Assembly: GCA_024399065.1 (NCBI GenBank)
Contig: JAKSIB010000004.1
Location: 115,563 to 179,562, forward strand
Source of the DNA: Fibrobacter sp.
GTDB taxonomy: Bacteria; Fibrobacterota; Fibrobacteria; Fibrobacterales; Fibrobacteraceae
Reading direction: 5' to 3'
Length of the DNA: 64,000 bases
The notes beneath the pieces are model-generated. The model did no database searches and was not told where the DNA came from. It was given only the letters and a program-made list of their open reading frames with translations. Position numbers and translations under genes: made by a program. This document shows positions 25,757 through 33,710 of the stretch, piece by piece. Numbering within the stretch: the stretch's first letter is position 1; the number at the start of each line of letters is the position of its first letter.

Positions 25757-26284
25757 CCGGCCCTACGCACACAGCCAAAAGGCTTTAACCCTTTCAGAGG
25801 TCCTGTGGAGATGCATGCTTGCACGCTCCTACGGCTCGTGGCAGAGAGTTGATCGCCTCCCCAGATAAGTCAGGAGGATTAAATTCTCAATGACCTTAAT
25901 TTATACTTTTGTGCACCTGTTGTCAAGAGGTGAATTTAAAAGTCTTTCATTTTGCAAACAATAGTTGACAACGATTCGGGCGGCCCGGCACTCCCGTGCC
26001 GTCGCGCTCTATTTTATGGGGCCGTTCCGTCGCCAGGGCGACGACCCGCCCCTCATAAAACGCAGCCTTTTGCGGAACGTGGGGGAGGGAACGCAGCAAA
26101 AGTCTGCGCCCCACCCGCTCGGCGCAGCCTCGCTGGGGTCACGATCGCTGCCGCGATTTAAGGACGAAAAATTTTTACAATCTTTTTTCAAAATCCAGGG
26201 GGCAATCTACGGCAAAAAAGCGTGTATATAGCAGGCGGCGATTTAGCCACCTCGCAAAGGTGTGCGCAACACCCAGCAATACGA
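25757..26284 (+). repeat. Upstream module of the first Rpn unit
   Basis: No gene to 26285. From 25976 it carries a conserved block: GGCGGCCCGGCACTCCCGTG, CTCTATTTTATGGGGCCGTT, CGCCCCTCATAAAACGCAGC, TCACGATCGCTGCCGCGATT and then the leader (about 26150-26284), which is repeated almost exactly before the other two Rpn copies. An A/T-rich stretch (25900-25960) with a TTTTGCAAACA..AGTTGACA motif lies before it. Confidence 0.7.
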
Positions 26285-26500
26285 ATGAACGAAAACGAAA
26301 CCGCCGTAGGCGCTGATAACGAAACTAAAGTCATCGACTTCTCGAAACTCTATATCACCAACAGGTTCATGTTCCCTCTGGTCATGAGCCACAAGGAAAT
26401 CGCAAAACCATTCATCGAGGCTGCACTCGGCATCAAGATCTACGACCTTAAGGACCCCGAGCAGGAAAAGACGGACCAGGTTGGCATATTCAGTAAGAGC

Positions 26501-26580
26501 ATGCAAAACGAGTGTTGCAAAATTATGTTCGCATAATTTTATAACCGAGTGCAGCTGCGGACGCCGTAGGCGTCAAAAGC
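26501..26580 (+). other. Small hairpin-bearing insertion in Rpn copy 1
   Basis: 80 bp absent from copies 2 and 3. Contains a perfect 9-bp hairpin AAAATTATG-TTCG-CATAATTTT (26519-26540) and a second palindrome GACGCC-GTA-GGCGTC (26560-26574). Flanked by AGAGC/AAAGC, a possible short target duplication. Confidence 0.7.
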
Positions 26581-27036
26581 GTCCGCTACGACGTGTTCAC
26601 ACAGCAAATCAATGAAAACGGCGAAATTGTCAGTTCCTTTGATCTCGAAATGCAAATTGTTGATACCAAGGAACTTCCCAAGCGCGCTCGCTACTACCAG
26701 TCTGTCCGCGACACCAACGACCTGCGCAAGGGCGCCATGTACAAAAGTCTCAAGGACCAGTACGTACTCTTCATCTGCCCCGACGACATCTTTGGTGCGA
26801 AGCAGCCTATCTACAGCTTTCAGAATTACGCTACAGAAAATAAAAACATCTCTCTTGACGACCGCACGTTCAAGAATTTTTATATCTTTAACGAGTACAA
26901 CAAACTTCCGGACGCGCATCCCCTTAAGCCGTATCTGAAGTATTTCGCAACAAACACCGCCGACTCCGCAGAGACCAAGAACATCCACACCAAGGTTCAG
27001 TGGTACCAGGCCGACGAAGACACACAGGAGCGTTAT

Positions 27037-27210
27037 ATGACATGGGAACAGGAAATCCAGCTCGCCAGGGAAGATGCCGCCGAAGCCGCTGCTGAAAAAG
27101 AACGCGAACGTAACCAGAAAATCATTGCCGAGAAGGATGCCGAGATTGCCGAACAGGCACGCAAAATCGCAGCTCTTGAGGCGAAACTCGCCGGAAAGAA
27201 CTCCAAGTAA
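27037..27210 (+). CDS. Possible intragenic small protein (RpnS-like) in Rpn copy 1
   Basis: AGGAG (27026-27030), 6-nt spacer, ATG 27037 inside the rpn frame would start MTWEQEIQLAREDAAEAAAE and run to the same stop: 57 residues, all coiled coil. The same SD-ATG pair exists at 28394/28405 and 29507/29518. E. coli rpn genes are reported to encode such C-terminal products that block the full-length toxin. Here it is a prediction from sequence only. In this copy the upstream nuclease is broken, so this would be an orphan. Confidence 0.4.
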   Translation: MTWEQEIQLAREDAAEAAAEKERERNQKIIAEKDAEIAEQARKIAALEAKLAGKNSK

Positions 27211-27235
27211 CCTCTGCGAAAAATCTCCGCGATAC

Positions 27236-27262
27236 AAGGGACCCCCGCGCGGGTCCTTTTTT
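27236..27262 (+). terminator. Terminator of Rpn unit 1
   Basis: GGACCC/GGGTCC hairpin over a GCGC core, then seven T. Confidence 0.85.
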
Positions 27263-28172
27263 TGTGGGCGGCCCGGCACTCCCGTGCCGTCGCGCTCTAT
27301 TTTATGGGGCCGTTCCGTCGCCAGGGCGACGCCCCGCCCCTCATAAAACGCAGCCTTTTGCCTCATCTTTTGTCACCCCGGCCTCCGAGCCGGGGGCCCC
27401 TTTTGCATAAGCGCAAAAGTCTGCGCCCCAAGGGGTCACGATCGCTGGCCGATGGCCCTGTCAACTTCGCCTCGGCAATGAGAACACAAGTGTTCTCGCT
27501 GCACTCGGCTCGTATGACACTGCCGCGATTTAAGGGCGAAAAATTTTTACAATCTTTTTTCAAAATCCAGGGGGCAATCTACGGCAAAAAAGCGTGTATA
27601 TAGCAGGCGGCGATTTAGCCACCTCGCAAAGGTGTGCGCAACACCCAGCAATACGAATGAACGAAAACGAAACCGCCGTAGGCGCTGATAACGAAACTAA
27701 AGTCATCGACTTCTCTAAAATCACCATCACCAACCGTTTCATGTTCCCGCTGGTCATGAGCCACAAGGAAATCGCCAAGCCCTTCATCGAGGCGGCGCTT
27801 GGCATCAAGATCTACGACCTTAAGGACCCCGAGCAGGAAAAGACGGAGCAGGTGGGCATCTTCAGCAAAAGCGTGCGCTACGACGTCTACGCCCAGGAAA
27901 CCGGCAAGGACGGCAAAGTCAAGCGCTCCTTCGATCTGGAGATGCAGATGGAGGACACCAAGGAACTCCCCAAGCGCGCTCGTTACTACCAGTCTATTCA
28001 TGACACCCACGAGCTGCGCAAGGGCGCCATGTACAGCAGCCTTAAGGACCAGTACGTGCTCTTCATTTGCCCGGAAGACATTTTCAAGGAAGGCCTGCCT
28101 ATCTACAGCTTTCAGAACTATGCGACAGAAAACAAAAAACTCGCCTTGAACGACCGCACCTTCAAAAATTTT

Positions 28173-28248
28173 TGATCTTCGATCCAAATTCGCTGCGGCT
28201 CGGAAATGACTGAATAAATTCAGTCGCTTCTCTCGCCTTGCTGAATTT
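28173..28248 (+). other. Small repeat-derived insertion in Rpn copy 2
   Basis: 76 bp absent from the other copies; contains TTCGCTGCGGCTCGGAAATGAC-like repeat sequence (about 28190-28210) and the hairpin ACTGAAT-AA-ATTCAGT (28209-28224). It belongs to the same class of AATGAC-ending repeats as the 27500 region (GAGAACAC-AA-GTGTTCTC followed by CTCGTATGACAC). Confidence 0.65.
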
Positions 28249-28404
28249 ATTATCTTTAACCAGTACGAGAAACTTCCGGATACGCACCCGCTTAAACCGT
28301 ACCTGAAGTATTTTGCTACAAACGCCGCCGAATCCTCGGAGACAAGGAAAATCCACACCAAGGTGGAATGGTACCGTTCAGACGAAAAGACACAGGAGCG
28401 CTAT

Positions 28405-28641
28405 ATGACATGGGAACAGGAAATCCAGCTTGCCGCAGAAGCCGCTGCTGAAAAGGCGACCATGGAGGAACGCAACCGCAACGAGAAAATCATCGCTGAG
28501 AAGGATGCCGAGATTTTCGAGAAGGACGCAAAACTTGCAGAAAATGCTGCCGAGATTTCCGAGAAGAATGCCGAGATCGCCGAACAGGCACGCAAAATCG
28601 CAGCTCTTGAGGCGAAACTCGCCGGAAAGAACTCCAAGTAA
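28405..28641 (+). CDS. Possible intragenic small protein (RpnS-like) in Rpn copy 2
   Basis: AGGAG (28394-28398), 6 nt, ATG 28405: MTWEQEIQLAAEAAAEKATM and on to 28641, 78 residues of predicted coiled coil. The internal start is downstream of the disrupting insertion, so the tail can still be made when the full-length protein cannot. Prediction only. Confidence 0.4.
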   Translation: MTWEQEIQLAAEAAAEKATMEERNRNEKIIAEKDAEIFEKDAKLAENAAEISEKNAEIAEQARKIAALEAKLAGKNSK

Positions 28642-28666
28642 CCTCTGCGAAAAATCTCCGCGATAC

Positions 28667-28693
28667 AAGGGACCCCGCGCGGGTCCTTTTTTT
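28667..28693 (+). terminator. Terminator of Rpn unit 2
   Basis: GGACCCCGCGCGGGTCC-type hairpin followed by seven T. Confidence 0.85.
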
Positions 28694-28845
28694 GTGGGCG
28701 GCCCGGCACTCCCGCGATTTAAGGGCGAAAAATTTTTACAATCTTTTTTCAAAATCCAGGGGGCAATCTACGGCAAAAAAGCGTGTATATAGCAGGCGGC
28801 GATTTAGCCACCTCGCAAAGGTGTGCGCAACACCCAGCAATACGA

Positions 28846-29667
28846 ATGAACGAAAACGAAACCGCCGTAGGCGCTGATAACGAAACTAAAGTCATCGACT
28901 TCTCTAAAATCACCATCACCAACAGGTTCATGTTCCCTCTGGTCATGAGCCACAAGGAAATCGCAAAGCCATTCATCGAGGCGGCGCTCGGCATCAAGAT
29001 CTACGACCTCAAGGACCCCGAGCAGGAAAAGACGGAGCAGGTGGGCATCTTCAGTAAGAGCGTACGCTACGACGTGTTCACACAGCAAATCAATGAAAAT
29101 GGCGAAATTGTCAGTTCCTTTGATCTCGAAATGCAAATTGTTGATACCAAGGAACTTCCCAAGCGCGCTCGCTACTACCAGTCTGTCCGCGACACCAACG
29201 ACCTGCGCAAGGGTGCCATGTACAAAAGTCTCAAGGATCAGTATGTGCTCTTCATTTGCCCGGAAGACATTTTCAAGGAAGGCCTGCCTATTTACAGTTT
29301 CCAGAACTATGCGACAGAAAACAAAAAACTCGCCTTGAACGATCGCACCTTCAAAAATTTCTATATATTTAACCAGTACGGGAAACTTCCGGACGCGCAT
29401 CCCCTTAAGCCGTATCTGAAGTATTTCGCAACCAACACCGCCGACTCCGCAGAGACCAAGGACATCCACACCAAGGTTCAGTGGTACCAGGCCGACGAAG
29501 ACACACAGGAGCGTTATATGACATGGGAACAGGAAATCCAGCTCGCCAGGGAAGATGCTGCCGAAGCCGCTGCTGAAAAAGAGCGCGAACGTAACCAGAA
29601 AATCATTGCCGAAAAAGATCGCAGAATTGCGGAACTTGAAGCCAAGCTCGCAGAAATGCAAAAGTAA
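28846..29667 (+). CDS. Rpn/PDDEXK_2-type nuclease, copy 3 (intact)
   Basis: 273 residues from ATG 28846. PD-(D/E)XK-type acids are D76 (SVRYDV) and E95-x-Q97 (FDLEMQ), followed by the conserved RARYYQSVRD and YVLFICPEDIF blocks. The C-terminal 50 residues are a charged coiled coil ending KDRRIAELEAKLAEMQK, shorter than in copies 1 and 2 and closer to the tail of the unrelated-subfamily Rpn gene at 55396. Family members are DNA nucleases linked to recombination and phage defence; the 'transposase' name is historical. Part of the tandem array; terminator follows. No obvious SD before the ATG. Confidence 0.85.
   Translation: MNENETAVGADNETKVIDFSKITITNRFMFPLVMSHKEIAKPFIEAALGIKIYDLKDPEQEKTEQVGIFSKSVRYDVFTQQINENGEIVSSFDLEMQIVDTKELPKRARYYQSVRDTNDLRKGAMYKSLKDQYVLFICPEDIFKEGLPIYSFQNYATENKKLALNDRTFKNFYIFNQYGKLPDAHPLKPYLKYFATNTADSAETKDIHTKVQWYQADEDTQERYMTWEQEIQLAREDAAEAAAEKERERNQKIIAEKDRRIAELEAKLAEMQK
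29518..29667 (+). CDS. Possible intragenic small protein (RpnS-like) in Rpn copy 3
   Basis: AGGAG (29507-29511), 6 nt, ATG 29518: MTWEQEIQLAREDAAEAAAE..., 49 residues, in frame with the intact nuclease. Same arrangement as in the two broken copies. Prediction only. Confidence 0.4.
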   Translation: MTWEQEIQLAREDAAEAAAEKERERNQKIIAEKDRRIAELEAKLAEMQK

Positions 29668-29673
29668 AAACGC

Positions 29674-29698
29674 AAGGACCCATATGGGTCCTTTTTTT
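29674..29698 (+). terminator. Terminator of Rpn unit 3
   Basis: AAGGACCCATATGGGTCCTT palindrome followed by a T-run. Confidence 0.9.
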
Positions 29699-29700
29699 GT

Positions 29701-30000
29701 GGCTTTATGTTGCCGAGAATGTCGTTCGCTTGGTTACGCCCCCCCCAAGAAACAAAAATGGCGGGACAGTCTGCCCGCCTAGTAGGTTGAGCCAGGGTCT
29801 TTCAACCAGCTCATGTCTACAATATACAAAAATGAAACCCCGTGTCAATTGATTTTGCAAATAGCATTCCTCCCCCAGCCAGGCAAGACCGTCAAGGGCT
29901 TGCCTGGCGCTGTTTTCCCCTGCGGATTGCGGAGCTTTCGTGCTCCCGTCTGCTAATAAAAATAGCCAGGGTTGCGTTAGCAGCTCTGGCTGTTTTATTC
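29701..30000 (-). terminator. Gap with hairpins, including the rmlC terminator
   Basis: No gene. Hairpins: GGCGGG/CCCGCC (about 29759-29780); GCCAGGCAAG/CTTGCCTGGC (29878-29909); and AGCCAG/CTGGCT (29964-29991), which read on the minus strand is followed by ATTTTTATT and so ends the polysaccharide operon after rmlC. A poly-C run (29740) precedes them. Confidence 0.65.
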
Positions 30001-30015
30001 CTTTTTCCCTAGGTT

Positions 30016-30579
30016 CTACAGTTCAAATGCAAATCCCAAATCCTTCAACAAAGGGTTCTTGGTATCCTTTTCACTGAGGAGGGGCTCAAAACCGTTACCT
30101 ACGGGCCATTCGATACCGATGGCGGGGTCATTCCAGAAAAGGCCGCCTTCATCTGTGGGGTCGTACAGGCGGGTGCACTTGTACACGAAAGTGGCGGTTT
30201 CGCTGAGCACCACGAAGCCGTGTGCAAAACCCTCGGGAATATAGAACTGGCGCTTGTTTTCGGCGCTCAGAACCACACCTTCGTACTTTCCGAATGTGGG
30301 GCTGCCCTTGCGCAGGTCCACAGCCACGTCGTAGACTTCGCCTTCCAACACGCGGACCAGCTTGCCCTGGGGATTCTTCTTCTGGAAATGAAGGCCGCGA
30401 AGCACGCCCTTCTTGGAACGGGATTCGTTATCCTGAACGAAAACCATGTCGAGCCCGGCAGCGTCGAATTCTGCCTTGTTGTAGGTTTCCATAAAGTAGC
30501 CGCGATGGTCGCCGTAAACCGTGGGCTCCACGATGGTGACGCCTTCAATACTTGTCTTGATGAAATTGAACTTACCCAT
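30016..30579 (-). CDS. rmlC: dTDP-4-dehydrorhamnose 3,5-epimerase
   Basis: 187 residues, the usual length. Motifs DHRGYFMETYN (about 24-34), VLRGLHFQK (catalytic His64), and YIPEGFAHGFVVLSE (about 112-126) are all present, with the C-terminal FFWND-type loop as GLFWNDPAIGIEWP. It epimerises dTDP-4-keto-6-deoxyglucose at C3 and C5 on the way to dTDP-L-rhamnose. Last gene of the minus-strand polysaccharide locus but separated from rmlD (32788) by the RloAB pair. rmlA and rmlB are not in the window. Confidence 0.95.
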   Translation of the reverse strand: MGKFNFIKTSIEGVTIVEPTVYGDHRGYFMETYNKAEFDAAGLDMVFVQDNESRSKKGVLRGLHFQKKNPQGKLVRVLEGEVYDVAVDLRKGSPTFGKYEGVVLSAENKRQFYIPEGFAHGFVVLSETATFVYKCTRLYDPTDEGGLFWNDPAIGIEWPVGNGFEPLLSEKDTKNPLLKDLGFAFEL

Positions 30580-30599
30580 AATTGATTTTCTATGTGGGG

Positions 30600-31340
30600 T
30601 TAAATATTTGCTTTTTCAAAAGCAAGGAAAACTTTTGAATAGGATAGTTTGCCTAAGCAATTCTTGTGCTCAAGTTCTTCGTTATTTGCTTTAGCCCTAT
30701 TTATCGCAGATTCGAGTTTGTTATCGGCAAATAATTTTTTCGCCCATTCCGAAGTCTCCAGGTATTTTCGATTCTTTAGAATGCGGCCTAACGATTTTTT
30801 ACCATCACTTGGCTGAATAAAATACGATTTCATATGAGGCGCAAGTAAGTCCATCACATCGCCCCTATTTTTCATAAAAGAGGTCTCGTTTTGAAAATGG
30901 AGCAAAAGCCAATATTCAAAGCAGGGCATACTGGGACAAAGAACAACCTGTCCTGACTCAATAAATTCATTGATCTTCTTGCAAAACAATTCATGGTTTC
31001 GACGATTCGATGCATTATCAGTAACTGTATCCATGTCAAAAACGCAAAAGATTTGTGCGTCAGGATTATCTTGAATGATTTTTTCAATATGGAATGGGAA
31101 TTTTTTTGTGTACTCAGATTCCATTCCAAAGAACTGAGGTAAAACGTTAAACTTATACTGAGTTAAAGAAGTTGCGTGCTTAAAATAGTACTGTTCCGTA
31201 TTTTGCCCACCACTGATAACGAACGGATACAGAGGTCTTAATTCCCTTGACCCCTGTTCAACTCCGTTTTGATCAGTTCCTCCACTCTGTTCAAAGTATC
31301 TCCTTTGAACAGAGCCTTCCTCCAACATCCTTTTCGTCAT
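30600..31340 (-). CDS. rloB: RloB-family protein of an AbiL-like defence pair
   Basis: 246 residues. Hallmarks of the RloB family are FVISGGQNTEQYYFKH (about 39-54), an acidic FDMDTVTDN near 112, and the diagnostic CFEYWLLLHFQN (about 148-159). RloB has a TOPRIM-related nuclease-like fold. The ATG overlaps the stop of rloA as ATGA, so the two are coupled. RloA/RloB pairs are also known as AbiLi/AbiLii, an abortive-infection system. AT-richer than rmlC and rmlD on either side, suggesting it was inserted into the sugar operon. Confidence 0.85.
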   Translation of the reverse strand: MTKRMLEEGSVQRRYFEQSGGTDQNGVEQGSRELRPLYPFVISGGQNTEQYYFKHATSLTQYKFNVLPQFFGMESEYTKKFPFHIEKIIQDNPDAQIFCVFDMDTVTDNASNRRNHELFCKKINEFIESGQVVLCPSMPCFEYWLLLHFQNETSFMKNRGDVMDLLAPHMKSYFIQPSDGKKSLGRILKNRKYLETSEWAKKLFADNKLESAINRAKANNEELEHKNCLGKLSYSKVFLAFEKANI

Positions 31341-32623
31341 ACGCTGAATTGAGTTGCTCCAAAACGTTTGTTTCTATAAGCGGCTCTTATTGATGAAAGT
31401 CTGTTCAAGCCCTTAAAATCGGTTAAGCGATATAAGTCGGAAGATCCATTCTTTTGTTTTTCCACAAAGAAAATCGAATCTTTCCTTATCAGGTCATCTA
31501 CCAAATCTAAAAGGCCATCGTTGTGAGTTGTTATCAAAATCTGAGATTCAGAATTTTCCTTCAGATAATTAAAGAGTAGCGTTTCTAGCAATTTTGGATG
31601 CAGCGATGATTCGATTTCATCAACAGTCATGAAGTAATCGCCTTTTAGGACATAATATAACGCTGTTTCCAATTCAAGAGTTCGCAAAGTTCCCCTTGAT
31701 TCCTCTTCCTCAGACATGGGGAAAGTTTTAAAACCAAGCTCAGTTTCTACGTCATGAGAAAATTGCAACTTCGTTTGCGCTGCTAAACGTTCATCCAATA
31801 AACGATTTTTTTGTTCTTCCGATATTCCGTCAGCATTCAAAATATTTTGAAAAACTTTTTCAATCTGAGGATCGTTCTCCACATCCGATTTCACGAAAGA
31901 AATGTTGAAATCAGCACTTTTAAGGAATTGGACCAAATAGCTCGGCATCGTAGAATCTTCAGAAAGTCCCTTTTTCGCTGCGTTCATAACATTAGTCGTA
32001 GGGTCGATTCCTTGAGCCATATGAGTCTGCAGCCAATTTTTCGCTTCATCAATTAGCGGAATACTTACATTTACAGAGCCCTTTGCTGCAAAAAAGGACA
32101 TATTCTTCAAACAGGCCAAATTTATAGCTTCGGCGGCAAGTTTGCTCACCTTGGCAGCGGACGACTTGAAAATAATTTCTGTTTTATCCTTTTTTAACTT
32201 TCTGGAAAAAAGTTCTATAGGTTTGGCTGTTTTGTAATAGAGCAGACGTTCCAAACGCACTTGCAGAGAATCCAGCTCCAGTAGATAACGGTATTTTACC
32301 CCTTTTACAAAAAAGGTTAAATCAAAACTCGATGGATTTTGCTTAGAAGTCTCATCCAACTTAAATGGAGTTACAAGAGTTCCTGACGAATCACTCTTGG
32401 TAATACGGATCCAGAAATTTCTAAGAAAATTTATCGCTTTCAAAATGTTGGATTTACCAGAAGCATTATAGCCATATATCAAAGCAAACCGAAGCAAACG
32501 AGTGTTTTCGTTTACTGTGATAACTTGATAATTTTCTGCGAACTTGTCGCTAGAGGCGTCAAAATTCAAAATGATTTCGTCTTTAATAGACAAAAAATTC
32601 TTTATTTTCAATTCCTGAATCAT
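31337..32623 (-). CDS. rloA: RloA-family ATPase (AAA_15/21) of an AbiL-like defence pair
   Basis: Start set at ATG 32623 (MIQELKIKNFLSIKDEIIL), the standard beginning of these ATPases; the upstream extension to 32755 is AT-rich and lacks homology-like sequence. 428 residues. Walker A is GYNASGKSNILKAI (about 45-58), Walker B-like MTVDEIESSLHPKLLETLL (about 333-351), H-loop ILITTHNDGLLDL. SMC/ABC-like ATPase that probably senses infection and licenses RloB. Upstream (32624-32746) is AT-rich and probably its own promoter because a strong terminator precedes it. Confidence 0.85.
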   Translation of the reverse strand: MIQELKIKNFLSIKDEIILNFDASSDKFAENYQVITVNENTRLLRFALIYGYNASGKSNILKAINFLRNFWIRITKSDSSGTLVTPFKLDETSKQNPSSFDLTFFVKGVKYRYLLELDSLQVRLERLLYYKTAKPIELFSRKLKKDKTEIIFKSSAAKVSKLAAEAINLACLKNMSFFAAKGSVNVSIPLIDEAKNWLQTHMAQGIDPTTNVMNAAKKGLSEDSTMPSYLVQFLKSADFNISFVKSDVENDPQIEKVFQNILNADGISEEQKNRLLDERLAAQTKLQFSHDVETELGFKTFPMSEEEESRGTLRTLELETALYYVLKGDYFMTVDEIESSLHPKLLETLLFNYLKENSESQILITTHNDGLLDLVDDLIRKDSIFFVEKQKNGSSDLYRLTDFKGLNRLSSIRAAYRNKRFGATQFSV

Positions 32624-32746
32624 ATTAAAACCACGATTGATTTTTGTAAAAATACAAAAAAAAACAATTATTTCAAAGGAATTTACACAAATTATGCAAT
32701 TTTGCTTAAAATAACCAATAAAACGCCGTGTATGAATTCCGTTAAT

Positions 32747-32786
32747 AAAAGACAATGAGCAGGCATTTGCCCGCTCATTGTCTTTT
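32747..32786 (-). terminator. Strong bidirectional terminator after rmlD
   Basis: AAAAGACAATGAGC-A-GGC / GCC-C-GCTCATTGTCTTTT: an 18-bp stem with one mismatch and T/A-runs on both sides, directly after the rmlD stop. It separates rmlD from rloA. Confidence 0.9.
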
Positions 32787-32787
32787 A

Positions 32788-33702
32788 TTACCCTTCAATC
32801 TCCTTCAGATATCTTGCCAAGGCATCTTGCCAGGTGGGGAGGGGCTTGAAGCCTGCTTCTACCAGCTTGCTTTTGTCGAGGCGGCTGTTGAAGGGGCGGG
32901 CGGCCTTGCTTAGGCCGTATTCTGCGGTGGTCACGGGAAGCACCTTGGTGCTCATGCCGGCCTGCTTGTAGATTTCGCAGGTGAAGTCGTACCAGCTGAT
33001 GTATCCGCCCTCGTTGGTGGCGTGGTAGTAGCCGTATTTCTCGGTCTCGTTCATATCCACCAGCAAACGGGCCAAGTCCAGTGTGTAGGTGGGGGTGCCG
33101 ATCTGGTCGTTCACCACACGCACCGTGTCGTGAGTCTTGCCCACGTCGAGCATGGTCTTGATGAAGTTCTTGCCGTTCAGGCCGAAAACCCATGCGATGC
33201 GCACGATAAAGAACTTCTCCAGGGCACCACTCACTGCAAGCTCGCCCTCCAGCTTCGTCTGGCCATATACATTCAGGGGCTTGTAATCCTTGCAGTCAGG
33301 CTTCCAGGGCTCCGTGCCCTGACCATCGAAAACATAGTCCGTGCTGATGTAGGTCATCTTGCAATCAAGAGCCTTGCAGATGTGGGCGATGTTTTCGGTA
33401 CCATAGGAATTGATGGCACGGACCTTTTCCTGCTTATCCAAATCCTCAGCCAAGTCCACAGCAGTCCATGCTGCGCAATGGATTACGGCATCGGGTTTGA
33501 CATCCATCAGGACCTTTTCAACGGCTCTAGCGTTCGTAATATCCAATTGACGGTATTCCGCCTTGGTGACCGCAGAATCATCTGCAATGCCCGCATATTC
33601 GGGAGCGATGTCGGAACCCACGGCTACGTGGCCTCGGGATACGAGTTTGTTTACAACATCATGGCCTAATTGGCCGCCAACACCTGTTACAAAAAATTTC
33701 AT
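32788..33702 (-). CDS. rmlD: dTDP-4-dehydrorhamnose reductase
   Basis: 304 residues. NAD(P)-binding VTGVGGQLGHDV (about 5-16), the CAAWTAVDLAED block, STDYVFDGQG, and catalytic YGQTKLEGE (Tyr-x3-Lys) match the RmlD short-chain dehydrogenase family. Catalyses the last step to dTDP-L-rhamnose. Clustered with rmlC and rhamnosyltransferase-like 51000, indicating a rhamnose-containing surface glycan. GC-richer than the surrounding AT-rich genes. Confidence 0.95.
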   Translation of the reverse strand: MKFFVTGVGGQLGHDVVNKLVSRGHVAVGSDIAPEYAGIADDSAVTKAEYRQLDITNARAVEKVLMDVKPDAVIHCAAWTAVDLAEDLDKQEKVRAINSYGTENIAHICKALDCKMTYISTDYVFDGQGTEPWKPDCKDYKPLNVYGQTKLEGELAVSGALEKFFIVRIAWVFGLNGKNFIKTMLDVGKTHDTVRVVNDQIGTPTYTLDLARLLVDMNETEKYGYYHATNEGGYISWYDFTCEIYKQAGMSTKVLPVTTAEYGLSKAARPFNSRLDKSKLVEAGFKPLPTWQDALARYLKEIEG

Positions 33703-33710
33703 TTTTCACC

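Larger units (their letters stand above)
26285..27210 (+). pseudogene. Rpn/PDDEXK_2-type nuclease, copy 1, disrupted by an 80-bp insertion
   Basis: ATG 26285 (MNENETAVGA) is preferred to a GTG at 26222 because the latter lies in the shared leader. The frame reads MNENETAVGA...VGIFSKS, then an 80-bp insertion (26501-26580) shifts the frame and brings a stop. The homologous frame resumes at 26581 (VRYDVFTQQ) and runs to 27210 with all C-terminal features: FDLEMQ (E-x-Q catalytic pair), RARYYQSV, LFICPDDIF, and the coiled-coil tail EQARKIAALEAKLAGKNSK. Family: PD-(D/E)XK nucleases historically called transposases (TIGR01784/PF12784). A full-length nuclease cannot be made; the tail still can from an internal start (27037). 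Confidence 0.85.
27657..28641 (+). pseudogene. Rpn/PDDEXK_2-type nuclease, copy 2, disrupted by a 76-bp insertion
   Basis: ATG 27657 begins the same MNENETAVGA protein. The catalytic region is intact (VRYDVYAQETGKDGKVKRSF, DLEMQMEDTK), but after RTFKNF a 76-bp insertion (28173-28248) introduces TGA. The homologous frame continues from 28249 (IIFNQYEKLPDTHPLKPYL) to 28641. Its coiled-coil tail is longer than in the other copies, with extra heptad-like units (AEIFEKDAKLAENAAEISEK). The truncated N-terminal product (172 residues) would retain the nuclease motifs but lose the tail. Confidence 0.85.
25976..29700 (+). repeat. Tandem array of three Rpn-gene units
   Basis: Three head-to-tail units of about 1.29, 1.43 and 1.0 kb (starting near 25976, 27268 and 28695), each made of a GGCGGCCCGG block, a conserved leader, an rpn-like gene and a terminator of type GGACCC/GGGTCC. 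Unit 3 has lost about 160 bp of the upstream block, apparently between CCG-containing repeats. Confidence 0.85.

Noticed and set aside
26222..26284. GTG start giving MYIAGGDLATSQRC for the Rpn genes
   Set aside because: This part is the conserved non-coding leader shared by all units; ATG at 26285 begins the family-like sequence.
26285..29667. Calling the tandem genes insertion sequences or transposases
   Set aside because: No inverted termini or DDE/HUH/serine recombinase motifs; they are PD-(D/E)XK Rpn-type nucleases despite historical names.
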